Assembly: GCF_001456115.1 (NCBI RefSeq)
Contig: NZ_CP013264.1
Location: 3,676,501-3,740,500, forward strand
Direction: 5' to 3'
DNA length: 64,000 nt
Origin: Sphingobium baderi
Lineage (GTDB): Bacteria > Pseudomonadota > Alphaproteobacteria > Sphingomonadales > Sphingomonadaceae
Shown here: one piece after another, positions 34,858-52,451 of the stretch
How positions within the stretch are numbered: the stretch's first letter is position 1
Layout of the letters: every line of letters starts with the position of its first letter
Program-made: the position numbers and the translations under genes
Notes under the pieces: model-generated
The model's database searches: none
What the model saw: only the letters and a program-made list of their open reading frames with translations
Told to the model about the DNA's origin: nothing

Positions 34858-36162
34858 ATGACGTCCCCTCACGCGCCGCGGCATCCGCTTCACTATTCCG
34901 ATTTCCGCGCATATCTGGCGGGCCGTTTCGCAGCGGTGCTTGCCCAATATGGCATGATGATCGTGCTGGGATGGCAAGCCTATAACGTCGCCCGCGAGAC
35001 GATGAGCACATCGGGCGCGGCGGCCCAGCTTGGCCTGATCGGCCTCGCGCAGTTCGTGCCGCTCTTCTTTCTGACGCCGGTGACGGGGTGGGTCGCCGAT
35101 CATTTCGACCGGCGCATCATTACGCGCGTAACGCTGACGCTGCTGACATTATCCTCTGGCCTGCTCGCCTTCGCGACATGGGAAGGCTGGATCAGCCTGC
35201 CGCTGATCTTCTGCATCGCGGCCATCGTCGGCATCGCCCGCGCCTTCAACGGGCCGGCCTATAGCGCGCTCGCGCCCAATCTGGTGCCGCGCGAAGTGCT
35301 GCCCAACGCCATCGCCATTTCCAGCGTCGTGTGGCAGACGGGCATGATCGCCGGGCCCGCATTGGGCGGCTATGCCTACGCAGCCGAGCCATGGGGCGCC
35401 TATGCGCTGGCGTCGGCCTTGTTCGCCATGGCGCTGATCTGCATGATGCTGATCGGGCCGGTGCCGCAGCCGCCGCGCGACACCAGCCGCCATCCGATCC
35501 GCCAGATGATCGACGGCTTCGCCTATGTCCGCACCAACCGGCTGGTGCTGGCCGCGATCACGCTGGATCTGTTCGCGGTGCTGCTGGCGGGCGCGACCGC
35601 ATTGCTGCCCATCTATGCCCGCGACATATTGCATGTGGGATCGACCGGCCTTGGACACCTGGCGGCTTCCCCCGGCATTGGCGCAGGCGTCACCGCGCTC
35701 TATTTCTCATTCCGGCCGATGAAGAAAGAAGTGGGCCTCAAGATGCTGGGGGCCGTGGTCCTTTTCGGCCTTGCCACCATCACCTTCGGCTGCACCGCTT
35801 TCCTGCCCCGGAGCATCGCGATGGAAGTGGGGATCGCATCCCTGATCGCACTGGGCAGCGTCGATATGGTGTCGGTCTATGTCCGGCAATCGCTGATCCA
35901 GCTTCACACGCCCGACGCCATGCGGGGCCGGGTGTCGAGCCTGTCGCAACTCACCATCTCCGCCTCCAATGAACTGGGCGAGGCGGAGTCCGGTTTCCTC
36001 GCCGCGCTGGTCGGCCCGATTGCGGCCGTGATCGGCGGAGGAATCGGCGCTATTGTCATCACCCTTGTCTGGGCGCGCCTGTTTCCCGAATTGCGCCTTG
36101 CACGCACCTTCGACCCACCCGACATAAGGGAGGCGGACATCAGCCAGGAGAAGTCCTCATGA
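34858..36162 (+). CDS. MFS transporter (MFS_3 / EntS-like)
   Basis: The 434-residue protein has about twelve membrane segments. [20 protein letters not shown] is the family's loop 2-3 motif. [20 protein letters not shown] and a periplasmic-facing start ([20 protein letters not shown]) are typical of the MFS_3 group, to which the enterobactin exporter EntS belongs. The substrate is unknown. AAGGAA lies before the ATG. Its stop overlaps the cysK start as ATGA, so the two genes are coupled, which hints at export of a cysteine-pathway product or only shared expression. Confidence 0.88.
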   Translation: MTSPHAPRHPLHYSDFRAYLAGRFAAVLAQYGMMIVLGWQAYNVARETMSTSGAAAQLGLIGLAQFVPLFFLTPVTGWVADHFDRRIITRVTLTLLTLSSGLLAFATWEGWISLPLIFCIAAIVGIARAFNGPAYSALAPNLVPREVLPNAIAISSVVWQTGMIAGPALGGYAYAAEPWGAYALASALFAMALICMMLIGPVPQPPRDTSRHPIRQMIDGFAYVRTNRLVLAAITLDLFAVLLAGATALLPIYARDILHVGSTGLGHLAASPGIGAGVTALYFSFRPMKKEVGLKMLGAVVLFGLATITFGCTAFLPRSIAMEVGIASLIALGSVDMVSVYVRQSLIQLHTPDAMRGRVSSLSQLTISASNELGEAESGFLAALVGPIAAVIGGGIGAIVITLVWARLFPELRLARTFDPPDIREADISQEKSS

Positions 36163-37076
36163 AAGCTGCCAATATTCTCGAAACCATCGGCAACACGCCG
36201 CATATCCGCATCAACAAGCTGTTTGGCGACGCGGAAGTATGGATCAAGTCCGAACGCTCCAACCCCGGCGGGTCGATCAAGGATCGCATCGCCCTCGCGA
36301 TGATCGAGGCGGCGGAGGCTTCGGGCGAACTCAAGCCCGGCGGCACGATCATCGAACCGACCTCCGGCAATACCGGCGTCGGTCTGGCCATGGTCGCCGC
36401 GGTCAAGGGCTATAAGCTGATCCTGGTCATGCCCGAAAGCATGTCGATCGAGCGGCGGCGCCTGATGCTGGCCTATGGCGCGCGTTTCGACCTGACGCCG
36501 CGCGAAAAGGGCATGAAGGGCGCCATCGAGCGCGCGCTGGAACTGATCGACCAGACGCCGGGGTCATGGATGCCGCAGCAGTTCGAGAATCCCGCCAATA
36601 TCGACGTGCATGCCCGCACCACCGCGCAGGAGATCGCCCATGATTTCGCCGATGCGCCCATCGATGCGCTGATCACGGGCGTGGGCACGGGCGGCCATAT
36701 CACCGGGGCCGCCGAGGTGCTCAAGAAACTGTGGCCGAACCTGAAAGTCTATGCGGTGGAACCCACGCTTTCCCCTGTCATCAGCGGCGGACAGCCCGGA
36801 CCCCACTCTATTCAGGGAATTGGCGCGGGGTTCATTCCGGCCAATCTCCATACGCAGTTGCTGGACGGCGTGATTCAGGTCGATCCCGCCGATGCGAAGG
36901 ACTATGCCCGGCGCGCGGCAAGCGAAGAAGGATTGTTGGTTGGCATCTCATCCGGCGCGACACTGGCGGCCATCGCCCAGAAGATCAGGGAACTGCCCGC
37001 CGGGAGCCGCGTTCTGGGCTTCAACTATGACACTGGCGAACGCTATTTGTCCGTTCCCGATTTCCTGCCGGAATAA
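36159..37076 (+). CDS. cysK: cysteine synthase A (O-acetylserine sulfhydrylase)
   Basis: This 305-residue PLP enzyme makes cysteine from O-acetylserine and sulfide. K41 in [10 protein letters not shown] forms the Schiff base, [12 protein letters not shown] binds the cofactor and substrate, and [17 protein letters not shown] with [19 protein letters not shown] completes the site. [13 protein letters not shown] near the end binds the PLP phosphate side. Length is typical for CysK. It starts inside the stop codon of the MFS gene. Confidence 0.94.
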   Translation: MKAANILETIGNTPHIRINKLFGDAEVWIKSERSNPGGSIKDRIALAMIEAAEASGELKPGGTIIEPTSGNTGVGLAMVAAVKGYKLILVMPESMSIERRRLMLAYGARFDLTPREKGMKGAIERALELIDQTPGSWMPQQFENPANIDVHARTTAQEIAHDFADAPIDALITGVGTGGHITGAAEVLKKLWPNLKVYAVEPTLSPVISGGQPGPHSIQGIGAGFIPANLHTQLLDGVIQVDPADAKDYARRAASEEGLLVGISSGATLAAIAQKIRELPAGSRVLGFNYDTGERYLSVPDFLPE

Positions 37077-37094
37077 GGGCAAGCCGGAAGCGGC

Positions 37095-38444
37095 ATGACG
37101 GACGCTCTCCCTCGGAGGGAGCCGCATCCGCTGGTGTGGCTCGTCTGGCTTGCGCTGTTCGTCGGGCTGCCGATGGCCATCGCGAGCTGGGAAGCGCGGG
37201 AACGCCCCTTGACGGCTCCGCGCTTCACCGCTGCCGATGCGGAGCGCACGATCCGCCCACCCAGCCCGCCCCCACCCGTCGAACCGGTGGAAGTTTACGA
37301 CATCGATCGCGATCAGGCGCGGACGCTCAACGCTTCCGTGCCCTTTTCGCATGGCCCCAATCCGGCGGCGCGGCCCTTTCAGTTCACCGGGTCTGCGGAC
37401 GATCTGGCCCGCGCGACCGACTGCCTCGCCGCCGCCCAGCTTTATGAGGCGGGCGACGATGCGGTGGGCGAACGGGCGGTCGCGCAAGTCGTGCTCAATC
37501 GCGTGCGGCATCCCGCTTTTCCCAAGACGGTGTGCGGTGTCGTCTTTCAGGGGCAGGAACGAGCGACGGGATGCCAGTTCACCTTCACCTGCGACGGCGC
37601 ACTGGCCCGCTCGCCGGGCCAAGCGGCCTGGGAACGGGCACGCGCCATCGCGCAACAGGCGTTGGCGGGCAAAGTGTTCAAGCCGGTCGGCTACGCCACC
37701 CATTATCACACCGACTGGGTGGTGCCTTACTGGAGCGGCACGCTGGACAAGGTGACGGCGGTGGGGACGCATCTGTTCTTCCGCTGGCGCGGCTGGTGGG
37801 GGACGCCGCCCGCCTTTCGGAAAGCGCAGGAGACAAACGAGCCGGTCATCAGCCGGATCGCCCGCCTGTCTCCAGCGCATCAGGGGCTGCCCGGCCTGAT
37901 GCCTGGCCTGACGCCGTCGATGCTGGTGGGCGGCACAGCGGCCGAGCTGGCGGGGAAGCCGCAACAGCCGGTGGAGGGTAATGCCATCGCCGGGGCGCGG
38001 CTGGTGGTAGCCGTTCCGGGCGGCAAGAGCTTTCTGGTCGAGCTGGCGAGGGAGAGCATGGCGGACAACTGGCCCGTCATGGCGCGCACTTTCTGCGCGG
38101 GCCGGCGGGAGTGCCGCATCATGGGCTGGCGTGTGGGGAGCGCACCCACCAGCGTGCCCTTGTCGGGCGAACAGATGGAGAGCATGACCTTCGCCTATAT
38201 CCACAATGCGGCGACGGGATTGCAGCGGTCCTTGTGGAACTGCGCCCAGTTTCCGCGCGCTAACAGCAATGAATGCATGCGCCAGCGCGAGCCGGTCATC
38301 GCAGAGGGGCCGAACGCGGTGGCGGATGCTCCGAAACCCGCCCCTCCCGCCCTGCTGGGCGTTCGGCGGAAGGAGCGCTTTGAAACGGTGAAGATCGCGC
38401 CACCAACCTTGCCGGTCGCCGCGGCACCGGCGGCGAAGCCATAA
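37095..38444 (+). CDS. cell wall hydrolase, SleB-like (Hydrolase_2)
   Basis: The 449-residue protein has one N-terminal membrane span (LVWLVWLALFVGLPMAIAS), a proline-rich linker and a Hydrolase_2 domain at about 100-235: LAAAQLYEAGDDAVGERAVA, QVVLNRVRHPAFPKTVCGVV, GCQFTFTCDG and GYATHYHTDWVVPYW. This domain occurs in spore cortex lytic enzyme SleB and in many alphaproteobacterial envelope hydrolases. The C-terminal 200 residues are unassigned and end in a Pro/Ala-rich tail. It lies 18 bases after cysK and directly before the rpoB leader. Confidence 0.85.
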   Translation: MTDALPRREPHPLVWLVWLALFVGLPMAIASWEARERPLTAPRFTAADAERTIRPPSPPPPVEPVEVYDIDRDQARTLNASVPFSHGPNPAARPFQFTGSADDLARATDCLAAAQLYEAGDDAVGERAVAQVVLNRVRHPAFPKTVCGVVFQGQERATGCQFTFTCDGALARSPGQAAWERARAIAQQALAGKVFKPVGYATHYHTDWVVPYWSGTLDKVTAVGTHLFFRWRGWWGTPPAFRKAQETNEPVISRIARLSPAHQGLPGLMPGLTPSMLVGGTAAELAGKPQQPVEGNAIAGARLVVAVPGGKSFLVELARESMADNWPVMARTFCAGRRECRIMGWRVGSAPTSVPLSGEQMESMTFAYIHNAATGLQRSLWNCAQFPRANSNECMRQREPVIAEGPNAVADAPKPAPPALLGVRRKERFETVKIAPPTLPVAAAPAAKP

Positions 38445-38792
38445 AGGCAGCGATGCGATTTGCGGCGAGGCGGGTAGAAGCGATCCCTCCTCCCCCTTCA
38501 CAAACCGGGACGTATATCCTATATGCCTTTCTGAAATCCGGTCGATCCGCCGCTTTTGCGGAGTTTGACTGGCCCACGATCCCACCGGGGTCCGAAACCG
38601 GGTAGCGCGCGGTTTTCGGCGGAATTGGGTGAGTTCGGCGGGTGCACAAGACGCTGACAGTGCGGATCGGACAGTCCCGGCCCGCACTTTTTTGCGTGGC
38701 GAATCGAGTCGAATCCGGCCCGAAAATCGTCCCGTCAGGCTGAGTTTTCGCTGCGATGCGAAAAAATGCGACGAACAAAAGGCAGGAAACGC
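38445..38792 (+). promoter_or_regulatory. rpoB leader region (348 bases, no gene)
   Basis: No convincing gene is present. TTCACA (38497-38502) and TATATG (38520-38525) with a 17-base spacer make a good promoter candidate, about 270 bases before rpoB. An imperfect hairpin (CCGAAACCG with CGGTTTTCGG, 38592-38619) lies in the leader, not followed by T. The long untranslated leader could allow attenuation or other control of RNA polymerase synthesis. rplJ-rplL, which often precede rpoB, are absent. Confidence 0.5.
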
Positions 38793-42959
<4,167 letters not shown>

Positions 42960-42969
42960 GGGAACCTGC

Positions 42970-42996
42970 GGGCACTGTCTCCCAAAGGCAGTGCCC
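42970..42996 (+). repeat. inverted repeat between rpoB and rpoC
   Basis: GGGCACTG and CAGTGCCC form a perfect 8-bp stem over an 11-base loop, starting 10 bases after the rpoB stop. The sequence after it (CTTCCCTCC) is pyrimidine-rich but not a T run. It may protect the mRNA 3' end or modulate rpoC expression. Confidence 0.55.
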
Positions 42997-43045
42997 CTTC
43001 CCTCCTTCGCAGCTCCCAAATTTACCCTCTAGAGGGACTTGAATT

Positions 43046-47302
<4,257 letters not shown>

Positions 47303-47310
47303 ACCATCAG

Positions 47311-47348
47311 AAAGGGGCCGCTTTCCACCGGGAGAGCGGCCCCTTTTC
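47311..47348 (+). terminator. rho-independent terminator of rpoBC
   Basis: AAAGGGGCCGCTTTC and GAGAGCGGCCCCTTTT form a long GC-rich stem (one mismatch) ending in TTTTCATTT. It lies 8 bases after the rpoC stop codon. Confidence 0.9.
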
Positions 47349-47530
47349 ATTTGGGAATGACGCAGTTTGTAAACAGCCCGAACGTATGGGCAAGGGGACT
47401 TATCACCGGGCTACCGGAGATGGACCTGATCGGCCTGACAATATCCGCCCTTCCTGCCTCGGCCATTCGGCGTGGCAAAGGTCGGTCAAACCGCGTTGCG
47501 GAAACTAGGTCTGATGGGTTTCAGAACCCC

Positions 47531-47559
47531 TTGACCTGACCAAAAACCAAGCCTATTTG
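47531..47559 (+). promoter_or_regulatory. promoter candidate for tRNA-Gln
   Basis: TTGACC and TATTTG are separated by 17 bases and end 33 bases before the tRNA. The spacing and the -35 match are good, and nothing else between the rpoBC terminator and the tRNA needs a promoter. Confidence 0.55.
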
Positions 47560-47592
47560 CGCCTCTCCGGACGGAGCATGGCTTCGTTCTGA

Positions 47593-47666
47593 TGCCCGAT
47601 CGTCTAAAGGTAAGACTACGGACTCTGACTCCGTCAATTGAGGTTCGAATCCTCATCGGGCATCCA
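47593..47666 (+). tRNA. tRNA-Gln (anticodon CTG)
   Basis: The 74 bases fold as a complete tRNA: acceptor TGCCCGA paired with TCGGGCA, an anticodon stem ACGGA/TCCGT with loop CTCTGAC giving anticodon CTG at loop positions 3-5, a T loop GGTTCGAATCC, and an encoded CCA end. CTG reads CAG (Gln), the main Gln codon in a high-GC genome. It stands alone after rpoBC. Confidence 0.95.
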
Positions 47667-47740
47667 CTTTCCCATATAAGCAGATGAAAACGCGGCCTGT
47701 TATGGGGGATTTTCTTGCATTCCCCGCCAAGCGCGCCGCG

Positions 47741-48496
47741 TTATCCGCCATGCCAGCGGCAGAAATCGTCCTTCGTGGCGCGGTCTGTTATGGCGCGACA
47801 GACAGGGAAATGCGGGCTCTGCGCGGTCAGGACGCCCATCGGCACATCGGGTAACTGCGCGCGCGGGACGAAGGCGACGGGGCAGGCCACCGGCACAAGC
47901 TGCGATCCGGCACCGGCCTGAAGCGTGGTGAGCAGACCGAACATCTGCCCTTCGCGGGTGGGGCGGCCCAGGATGATGAGGCGATGCTGCCCCGCTTCAT
48001 TGGTCGCCAGATAGGTATGACCCGACAGATTGGGCATGGAAACATGCCCCGCCTGCGCGAAGGCACCGTCCGCCCTGTCCGATTCCGCAAAGCGCAGATG
48101 GCCCGCTGCATCATCCCAGAACAGCGTCGTGCGATAGGCGTTGAGCCCCCCCGGCGTGCCGAAACTGGCCCGCAGGGTAAGATAGTCGCCCTCGATCCAG
48201 CGGACAGCGGCGCGGCTGTAAGCACCCATATGATCCGGGGCGAGACCGGGAGCAGTTGCAACCTCTCCATGGCCCGGCTGGCCGCGCAGGCTGGCGCCGA
48301 GGGCTTCTTCCAGGCGGATGACGGTGGCAAGGGTGAAGGGGCGACTGCCCGCCAGCGCCTTTTCCAGCGTGGACAGACTGATCCGCGCCATATCGGCCAC
48401 TGCCTGACGGGAAATGCGGCGGCGCGCCAGTTCCTCGCGCAGGCGGTCGGCTATGGCGTCCCCTTCCCCCTGAGGCAATTGCGCCTGATCCGACAT
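47741..48496 (-). CDS. HTH (XRE-like) transcriptional regulator
   Basis: The 251-residue protein has an N-terminal helix-turn-helix (RLREELARRRISRQAVADMA, RISLSTLEKALAGSRPFTLA, TVIRLEEALG) and a C-terminal domain of about 150 residues that may sense a ligand (GAYSRAAVRWIEGDYLTLRA and HLRFAESDR). ATG 48496 with GAAGGGG before it was chosen over the frame from 48544. It is divergent from the sortase-target gene across 178 bases, so it might control the sortase pair; that is inference. Confidence 0.78.
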   Translation of the reverse strand: MSDQAQLPQGEGDAIADRLREELARRRISRQAVADMARISLSTLEKALAGSRPFTLATVIRLEEALGASLRGQPGHGEVATAPGLAPDHMGAYSRAAVRWIEGDYLTLRASFGTPGGLNAYRTTLFWDDAAGHLRFAESDRADGAFAQAGHVSMPNLSGHTYLATNEAGQHRLIILGRPTREGQMFGLLTTLQAGAGSQLVPVACPVAFVPRAQLPDVPMGVLTAQSPHFPVCRAITDRATKDDFCRWHGG

Positions 48497-48674
48497 GCTT
48501 TCCCCTTCACAAAATGATGCGGACAATTCCGCACAAAACCGCACATCCCGTCAAGTCCGTTCCTTCGTTCCGCACGGATGCGCCGGAGAAGGCGGAAACT
48601 GGCCTGCATTGCCCATGGCTGTGCGGCGGACCCGCTGCCTATTGGAAAGGCTCCGCTAATGATGGAGCTTTGCC

Positions 48675-50798
48675 ATGTCCCCTCTCCCCTTCCCCAGCCG
48701 GTCGCGGCATCGGGCCTTTCTGGGCCTGTTCCTGCTGATCGGCCTGATCGCCGCCATTTTCCTGACCAGCCGCCTGACGGCATCCGAGCCGGAGGGCGAT
48801 CCCGATGCGATCGGCAGCGGCACGCTGATGCTGCGCGGCAAGGGCGTGGCCACCGCTTTGCCCGCCATGCGGCTGGGCACCGACATGGACGTACGCGTCA
48901 GCGGCCAGATCGCTCGCGTGCGCGTGACGCAGGCTTTCCGCAACAGCAGCACCCAATGGATGGAGGCCACCTATCTCTATCCGCTACCCGATGACGGCGC
49001 GGTCGACAGCCTGAAGATGGTCGTCGGCCAACGCGTCATCATCGGCCGGATCAAGCGGCGTGAGGAAGCGCGGGCCATCTACGAAAAGGCGCGCGAGGAA
49101 GGGAAGAAGGCGGGGCTAGTCGAATCCGAACGGCCCAATATGTTCCGCAACAGCGTCGCCAATGTGGGGCCGGGCGAAACCGTGCTGGTCGCCATCGAAT
49201 ATCAGGCGCCGGTGCGGCAACTGGGCGGGGAATATGCGCTGCGCCTGCCGCTGGTGGTTGGGCCGCGCTATGTGCCGCCGCATACGCTGAAGGACGGGGC
49301 CACCGTGGCCGATGCCGGAAATGTCACCGCGCCGCTGTCGCATCCGGCGCTGGGGAAAGAGATCAACCCGGTCTCGATCACCGTGCGTCTCGATCCCGGT
49401 TTCGTACCCGCAAACCTCATCAGCCCGTATCATCATATTGCCGTGGAGCAGGACGGGGCGCAGGCGCGGACGATCAAGCTGGTCGATGGACAAGTGCCCG
49501 CCGACCGCGATTTCGAACTGCGCTGGCGGTCCGCGAGCGCCGATCCAACCATCGGCCTGTTCCGGCAGGCGGTGGATGGCCAGTCCTATCTGATGGCGTC
49601 GATCACACCGCCAAGCCGCGATACAAAGGCTCCGGCGGCACCGCGCGAGATGCTGTTCGTAATCGACAATAGCGGCTCCATGGGTGGGCAGTCCATGGCG
49701 GCGGCGAAGGAAAGCCTGCTTTATGCGCTGGATACGCTGGGGCCGCAGGACCGGTTCAACGTCATCCGCTTCGACGATACGATGACCCGCCTGTTCGAAC
49801 GCAGCGTGCCTGCCTCGGCCGACCAGATTGCGCTTGCCCGGCGCTTTACCGAAGGACTGGAGGCCAATGGCGGCACGGAGATGCTGCCCGCACTGGAGGC
49901 CGCGCTGGAGGATGCCAATCCGGCGGATGCCAGGACCGTGCGGCAGATTGTGTTCCTGACTGATGGCGACCTGTCCAACGAGAAGGAGATGATGGCGGCC
50001 ATCGCAGCCAAGGGAGGACGCAGCCGGGTCTTCATGGTCGGCATCGGGTCCGCACCCAACAACTATCTGATGCGCCGCATGTCCGAAGCGGGCCGGGGCA
50101 CCTACACCAATATCGGTTCGGGCGAGGAAGTCGCGGCGAAGATGACCGCCCTGCTCGACCGGCTGAAGGCTCCGGTCGTGCGCGACCTGAAAGTCAGCGT
50201 CGACGGCGCGCCGCTGGACCTGACGCCCCGCCGCCTGCCGGACCTTTATGCCGGGGAGCCGCTGGTGCTGCTGGGCAAGGGCGATGCGCTGTCGGGCAAG
50301 CTCACCGTGTCCGGCATGATCGGGGACCGGCCCTGGTCGCAGCGGGTGGACCTGTCGCAAGCCGTGGACAGCCCCGCCGTCGCAAAGCTGTGGGCCAATC
50401 GCCGCATTGCCGATGTCGAAGCCGCCCGCGCGGCGGGGGAAACGGATGATGCGACGGCGGATGAAGCCATCGCGCAACTGGGCCTGAGCTACAGCATCGT
50501 CACCCGCCAGACGAGCCTTGTCGCGGTGGACGAAACGCCCAGCCGCCCCGACGGCGTAGGGCTGACACGGGAAGAATTGCCGTTGCTGCTGCCCGCCGGA
50601 TGGGATTTCGACACGCTGTTTGGCGGACAGGCTACTCATGCGGCGGCAAAGGGCGACATGCAGCCCGCCGATCAGGCCGAGGCGATGGACCTGCCCCAGA
50701 CGGCGACCGGCTATGCCCTGCTGATCGGACAGGGGCTGCTGTGCCTGCTGATCGGCCTTGCCGGGTTGGTGTGGATGCGCCGGGAGGCTCGGGCATGA
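48675..50798 (+). CDS. sortase target protein, VIT and vWA domains
   Basis: The 707-residue envelope protein matches the marine proteobacterial sortase target type (TIGR03788). After an N-terminal signal anchor (LGLFLLIGLIAAIFLTSRL) come a VIT domain (about 45-185; VRVTQAFRNSSTQWMEATY, REEARAIYEKAREEGKKAG), a von Willebrand A domain with an intact MIDAS start DNSGS at 331-335, and a C-terminal sorting signal: LPQTA at 673-677, a hydrophobic stretch and the basic end MRREARA. The ATGA overlap with the sortase gene indicates a dedicated enzyme-substrate pair. Function at the cell surface or periplasm is unknown. Confidence 0.92.
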   Translation: MSPLPFPSRSRHRAFLGLFLLIGLIAAIFLTSRLTASEPEGDPDAIGSGTLMLRGKGVATALPAMRLGTDMDVRVSGQIARVRVTQAFRNSSTQWMEATYLYPLPDDGAVDSLKMVVGQRVIIGRIKRREEARAIYEKAREEGKKAGLVESERPNMFRNSVANVGPGETVLVAIEYQAPVRQLGGEYALRLPLVVGPRYVPPHTLKDGATVADAGNVTAPLSHPALGKEINPVSITVRLDPGFVPANLISPYHHIAVEQDGAQARTIKLVDGQVPADRDFELRWRSASADPTIGLFRQAVDGQSYLMASITPPSRDTKAPAAPREMLFVIDNSGSMGGQSMAAAKESLLYALDTLGPQDRFNVIRFDDTMTRLFERSVPASADQIALARRFTEGLEANGGTEMLPALEAALEDANPADARTVRQIVFLTDGDLSNEKEMMAAIAAKGGRSRVFMVGIGSAPNNYLMRRMSEAGRGTYTNIGSGEEVAAKMTALLDRLKAPVVRDLKVSVDGAPLDLTPRRLPDLYAGEPLVLLGKGDALSGKLTVSGMIGDRPWSQRVDLSQAVDSPAVAKLWANRRIADVEAARAAGETDDATADEAIAQLGLSYSIVTRQTSLVAVDETPSRPDGVGLTREELPLLLPAGWDFDTLFGGQATHAAAKGDMQPADQAEAMDLPQTATGYALLIGQGLLCLLIGLAGLVWMRREARA

Positions 50799-51403
50799 GC
50801 GGCGCTGCGATCTCGACCGCAAGGAAAGGAGGGCGCGCCTTCGGGCGCGTCCTTCAGCGGACGGTGCTGATCGCGCTGTGCGTAATCGGCCTGACGCTGA
50901 TGGCGCGGGGCGCGATGGTTCCGCTCAAGGCATGGGCCGCGCAGATATTGCTCGACCGCGCCTTTGATGAAAGCGTCTCGCAGGGTCGGCCGGTCAAGCC
51001 GTGGCCCTGGGCGGATACCGCGCCGATGGCGCGCATCAGCGTGCCCCGCCTTGGCGTTCGCGAGGTGATTCTGTCCGGCGGATCGGGGCAGGCCATGGCG
51101 TTCGGGCCGACACTGTTGCCCCCCGCACAGGGTCATGACCGCATCACCATCATGGCGGCGCATCGCGATACGCATTTCGCTTTCCTCGCGCGAGCGAAAG
51201 TGGGCGACATTGTTCACGTCCAGCCGATCAGCGGCACGGCCCACCGCTATCGGATCACGGGGTTTGAAGTCGTGCGCTGGGACCGTTTCGCCTATCCTCG
51301 CGATCCGGCGCGGCCCATGCTGGCGCTCACCACCTGCTATCCCTTTGGCGCGGGCGGGCATGGACCGATGCGGATGGTGGCATGGGCGGAGGAAGACAGA
51401 TGA
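50795..51403 (+). CDS. class GN sortase
   Basis: The 202-residue sortase has an N-terminal membrane anchor (about 22-42), and the catalytic triad H123 (MAAHRDTHF), C181 (LTTCYPFG) and R193 (GPMRMVAWA). The start ATG is inside the stop of its presumed substrate gene. Class GN sortases are the Gram-negative kind found one per genome with one target, as here; the target ends in LPQTA. What the target is joined to is not known, since these cells lack the Gram-positive acceptor. Confidence 0.92.
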   Translation: MSGAAISTARKGGRAFGRVLQRTVLIALCVIGLTLMARGAMVPLKAWAAQILLDRAFDESVSQGRPVKPWPWADTAPMARISVPRLGVREVILSGGSGQAMAFGPTLLPPAQGHDRITIMAAHRDTHFAFLARAKVGDIVHVQPISGTAHRYRITGFEVVRWDRFAYPRDPARPMLALTTCYPFGAGGHGPMRMVAWAEEDR

Positions 51404-51476
51404 TTGCGCCTGTTCCCGTCCGCGACCGATGCTATGCTGCATCCTGGTCCGTATGACATGGGAATGTAGGGGAATG

Positions 51477-52439
51477 ATGAAAAGCCTTGTCCGCGCAATC
51501 GCCGGGATGATGACCGCCATGATGCTGGGCGCTGGATCGGCCGCGCTGGCCCAGTCCGCGCCGGTGGAGGAAGGCACCTATGTCCTTGAAGGCGGAAGCT
51601 ACAGCATCACCGTGGAAAAGACCGCGACGGGCCTGATGGTAAAGGAACCGAACAAGGATTCCCCCTATCAGCCAGCGGGAGCGGACCGGCCTGACACCTA
51701 TCTCTTCTTCAACCCCAATACCGGCTACACCTATGGCATCAGGGGTATCGATAGCCAGACCATAGAGGCGTTCAAGGATGTGGCGGGCAATGTGCCCACA
51801 CGGCTGAAGCGATTGGGCGGGTCGCCCGCCGCGCGTCCGATCCGGGCCATCGATCCGGGGCCGTCTGGCGCTCCGGCGGAAGGCGCGGATGCGGATGTGG
51901 CGCGCAAATATCAGGCGCTATCGACCAGCGACCCCGACAATGCACAAAGCTGGACCGCCTGTTCGGCCGCCGCGCTCAAGCGCAGTATCGCCACCGGGGC
52001 GGAGGCCGATACCTATGGAATGCAGGTGGCGCAGATGCTGCGGCTGATCGCGGTCAATGGCGAGGTGACGCCTTGCCCGGACGCCATTCCGCAGACGCTG
52101 TGGGACAAGGCGAAGGGTATTGACGATCTGGGCAAGGGCGACGCCGCCGCGAGGGCGGCTGGCACCACGCCAGCTCCTGCGCCGGATGCCGACCGGGCGG
52201 ACCGGCTGCGCCTGAATGCCGACATGGCCGCCAAGGCCGCGGCTGACGCGGAGCGGATCAAGTCGGAAAAGGACGCCTATGCCGCCGCGCTGGCGGAATC
52301 GCAGCGGGCGCAGGACCAGTATCAGCGCGAACGGGAAGCCTATGAAGCCGAATCGGCGCGCGTGAAAGCGGCGCAGGAAGCCTATGACGCGCAAATGACC
52401 CGTTATCGTGCATCGGGGGGCCGGACGACGCCGCAATGA
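51477..52439 (+). CDS. hypothetical secreted coiled-coil protein
   Basis: I recognise no family. From ATG 51477 the protein has 320 residues. A signal peptide ends at ALAQ; then comes a small beta-rich region (EEGTYVLEGGSYSITVEKTA, YLFFNPNTGYTYGI), a helical part with two Cys (WTACSAAALK, VTPCPDAIP) and a long charged C-terminal coiled coil (about 240-310). AGGGGA lies 3 bases before this ATG and touches ATG 51474. It follows the sortase by 73 bases on the same strand and could be part of that envelope system. Confidence 0.75.
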   Translation: MKSLVRAIAGMMTAMMLGAGSAALAQSAPVEEGTYVLEGGSYSITVEKTATGLMVKEPNKDSPYQPAGADRPDTYLFFNPNTGYTYGIRGIDSQTIEAFKDVAGNVPTRLKRLGGSPAARPIRAIDPGPSGAPAEGADADVARKYQALSTSDPDNAQSWTACSAAALKRSIATGAEADTYGMQVAQMLRLIAVNGEVTPCPDAIPQTLWDKAKGIDDLGKGDAAARAAGTTPAPAPDADRADRLRLNADMAAKAAADAERIKSEKDAYAAALAESQRAQDQYQREREAYEAESARVKAAQEAYDAQMTRYRASGGRTTPQ

Positions 52440-52451
52440 AACAGCGCCGGA

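Noticed and set aside
38592..38619. Hairpin in the rpoB leader as a terminator
   Set aside because: The stem is imperfect and no T run follows; kept only as a note in the leader entry.
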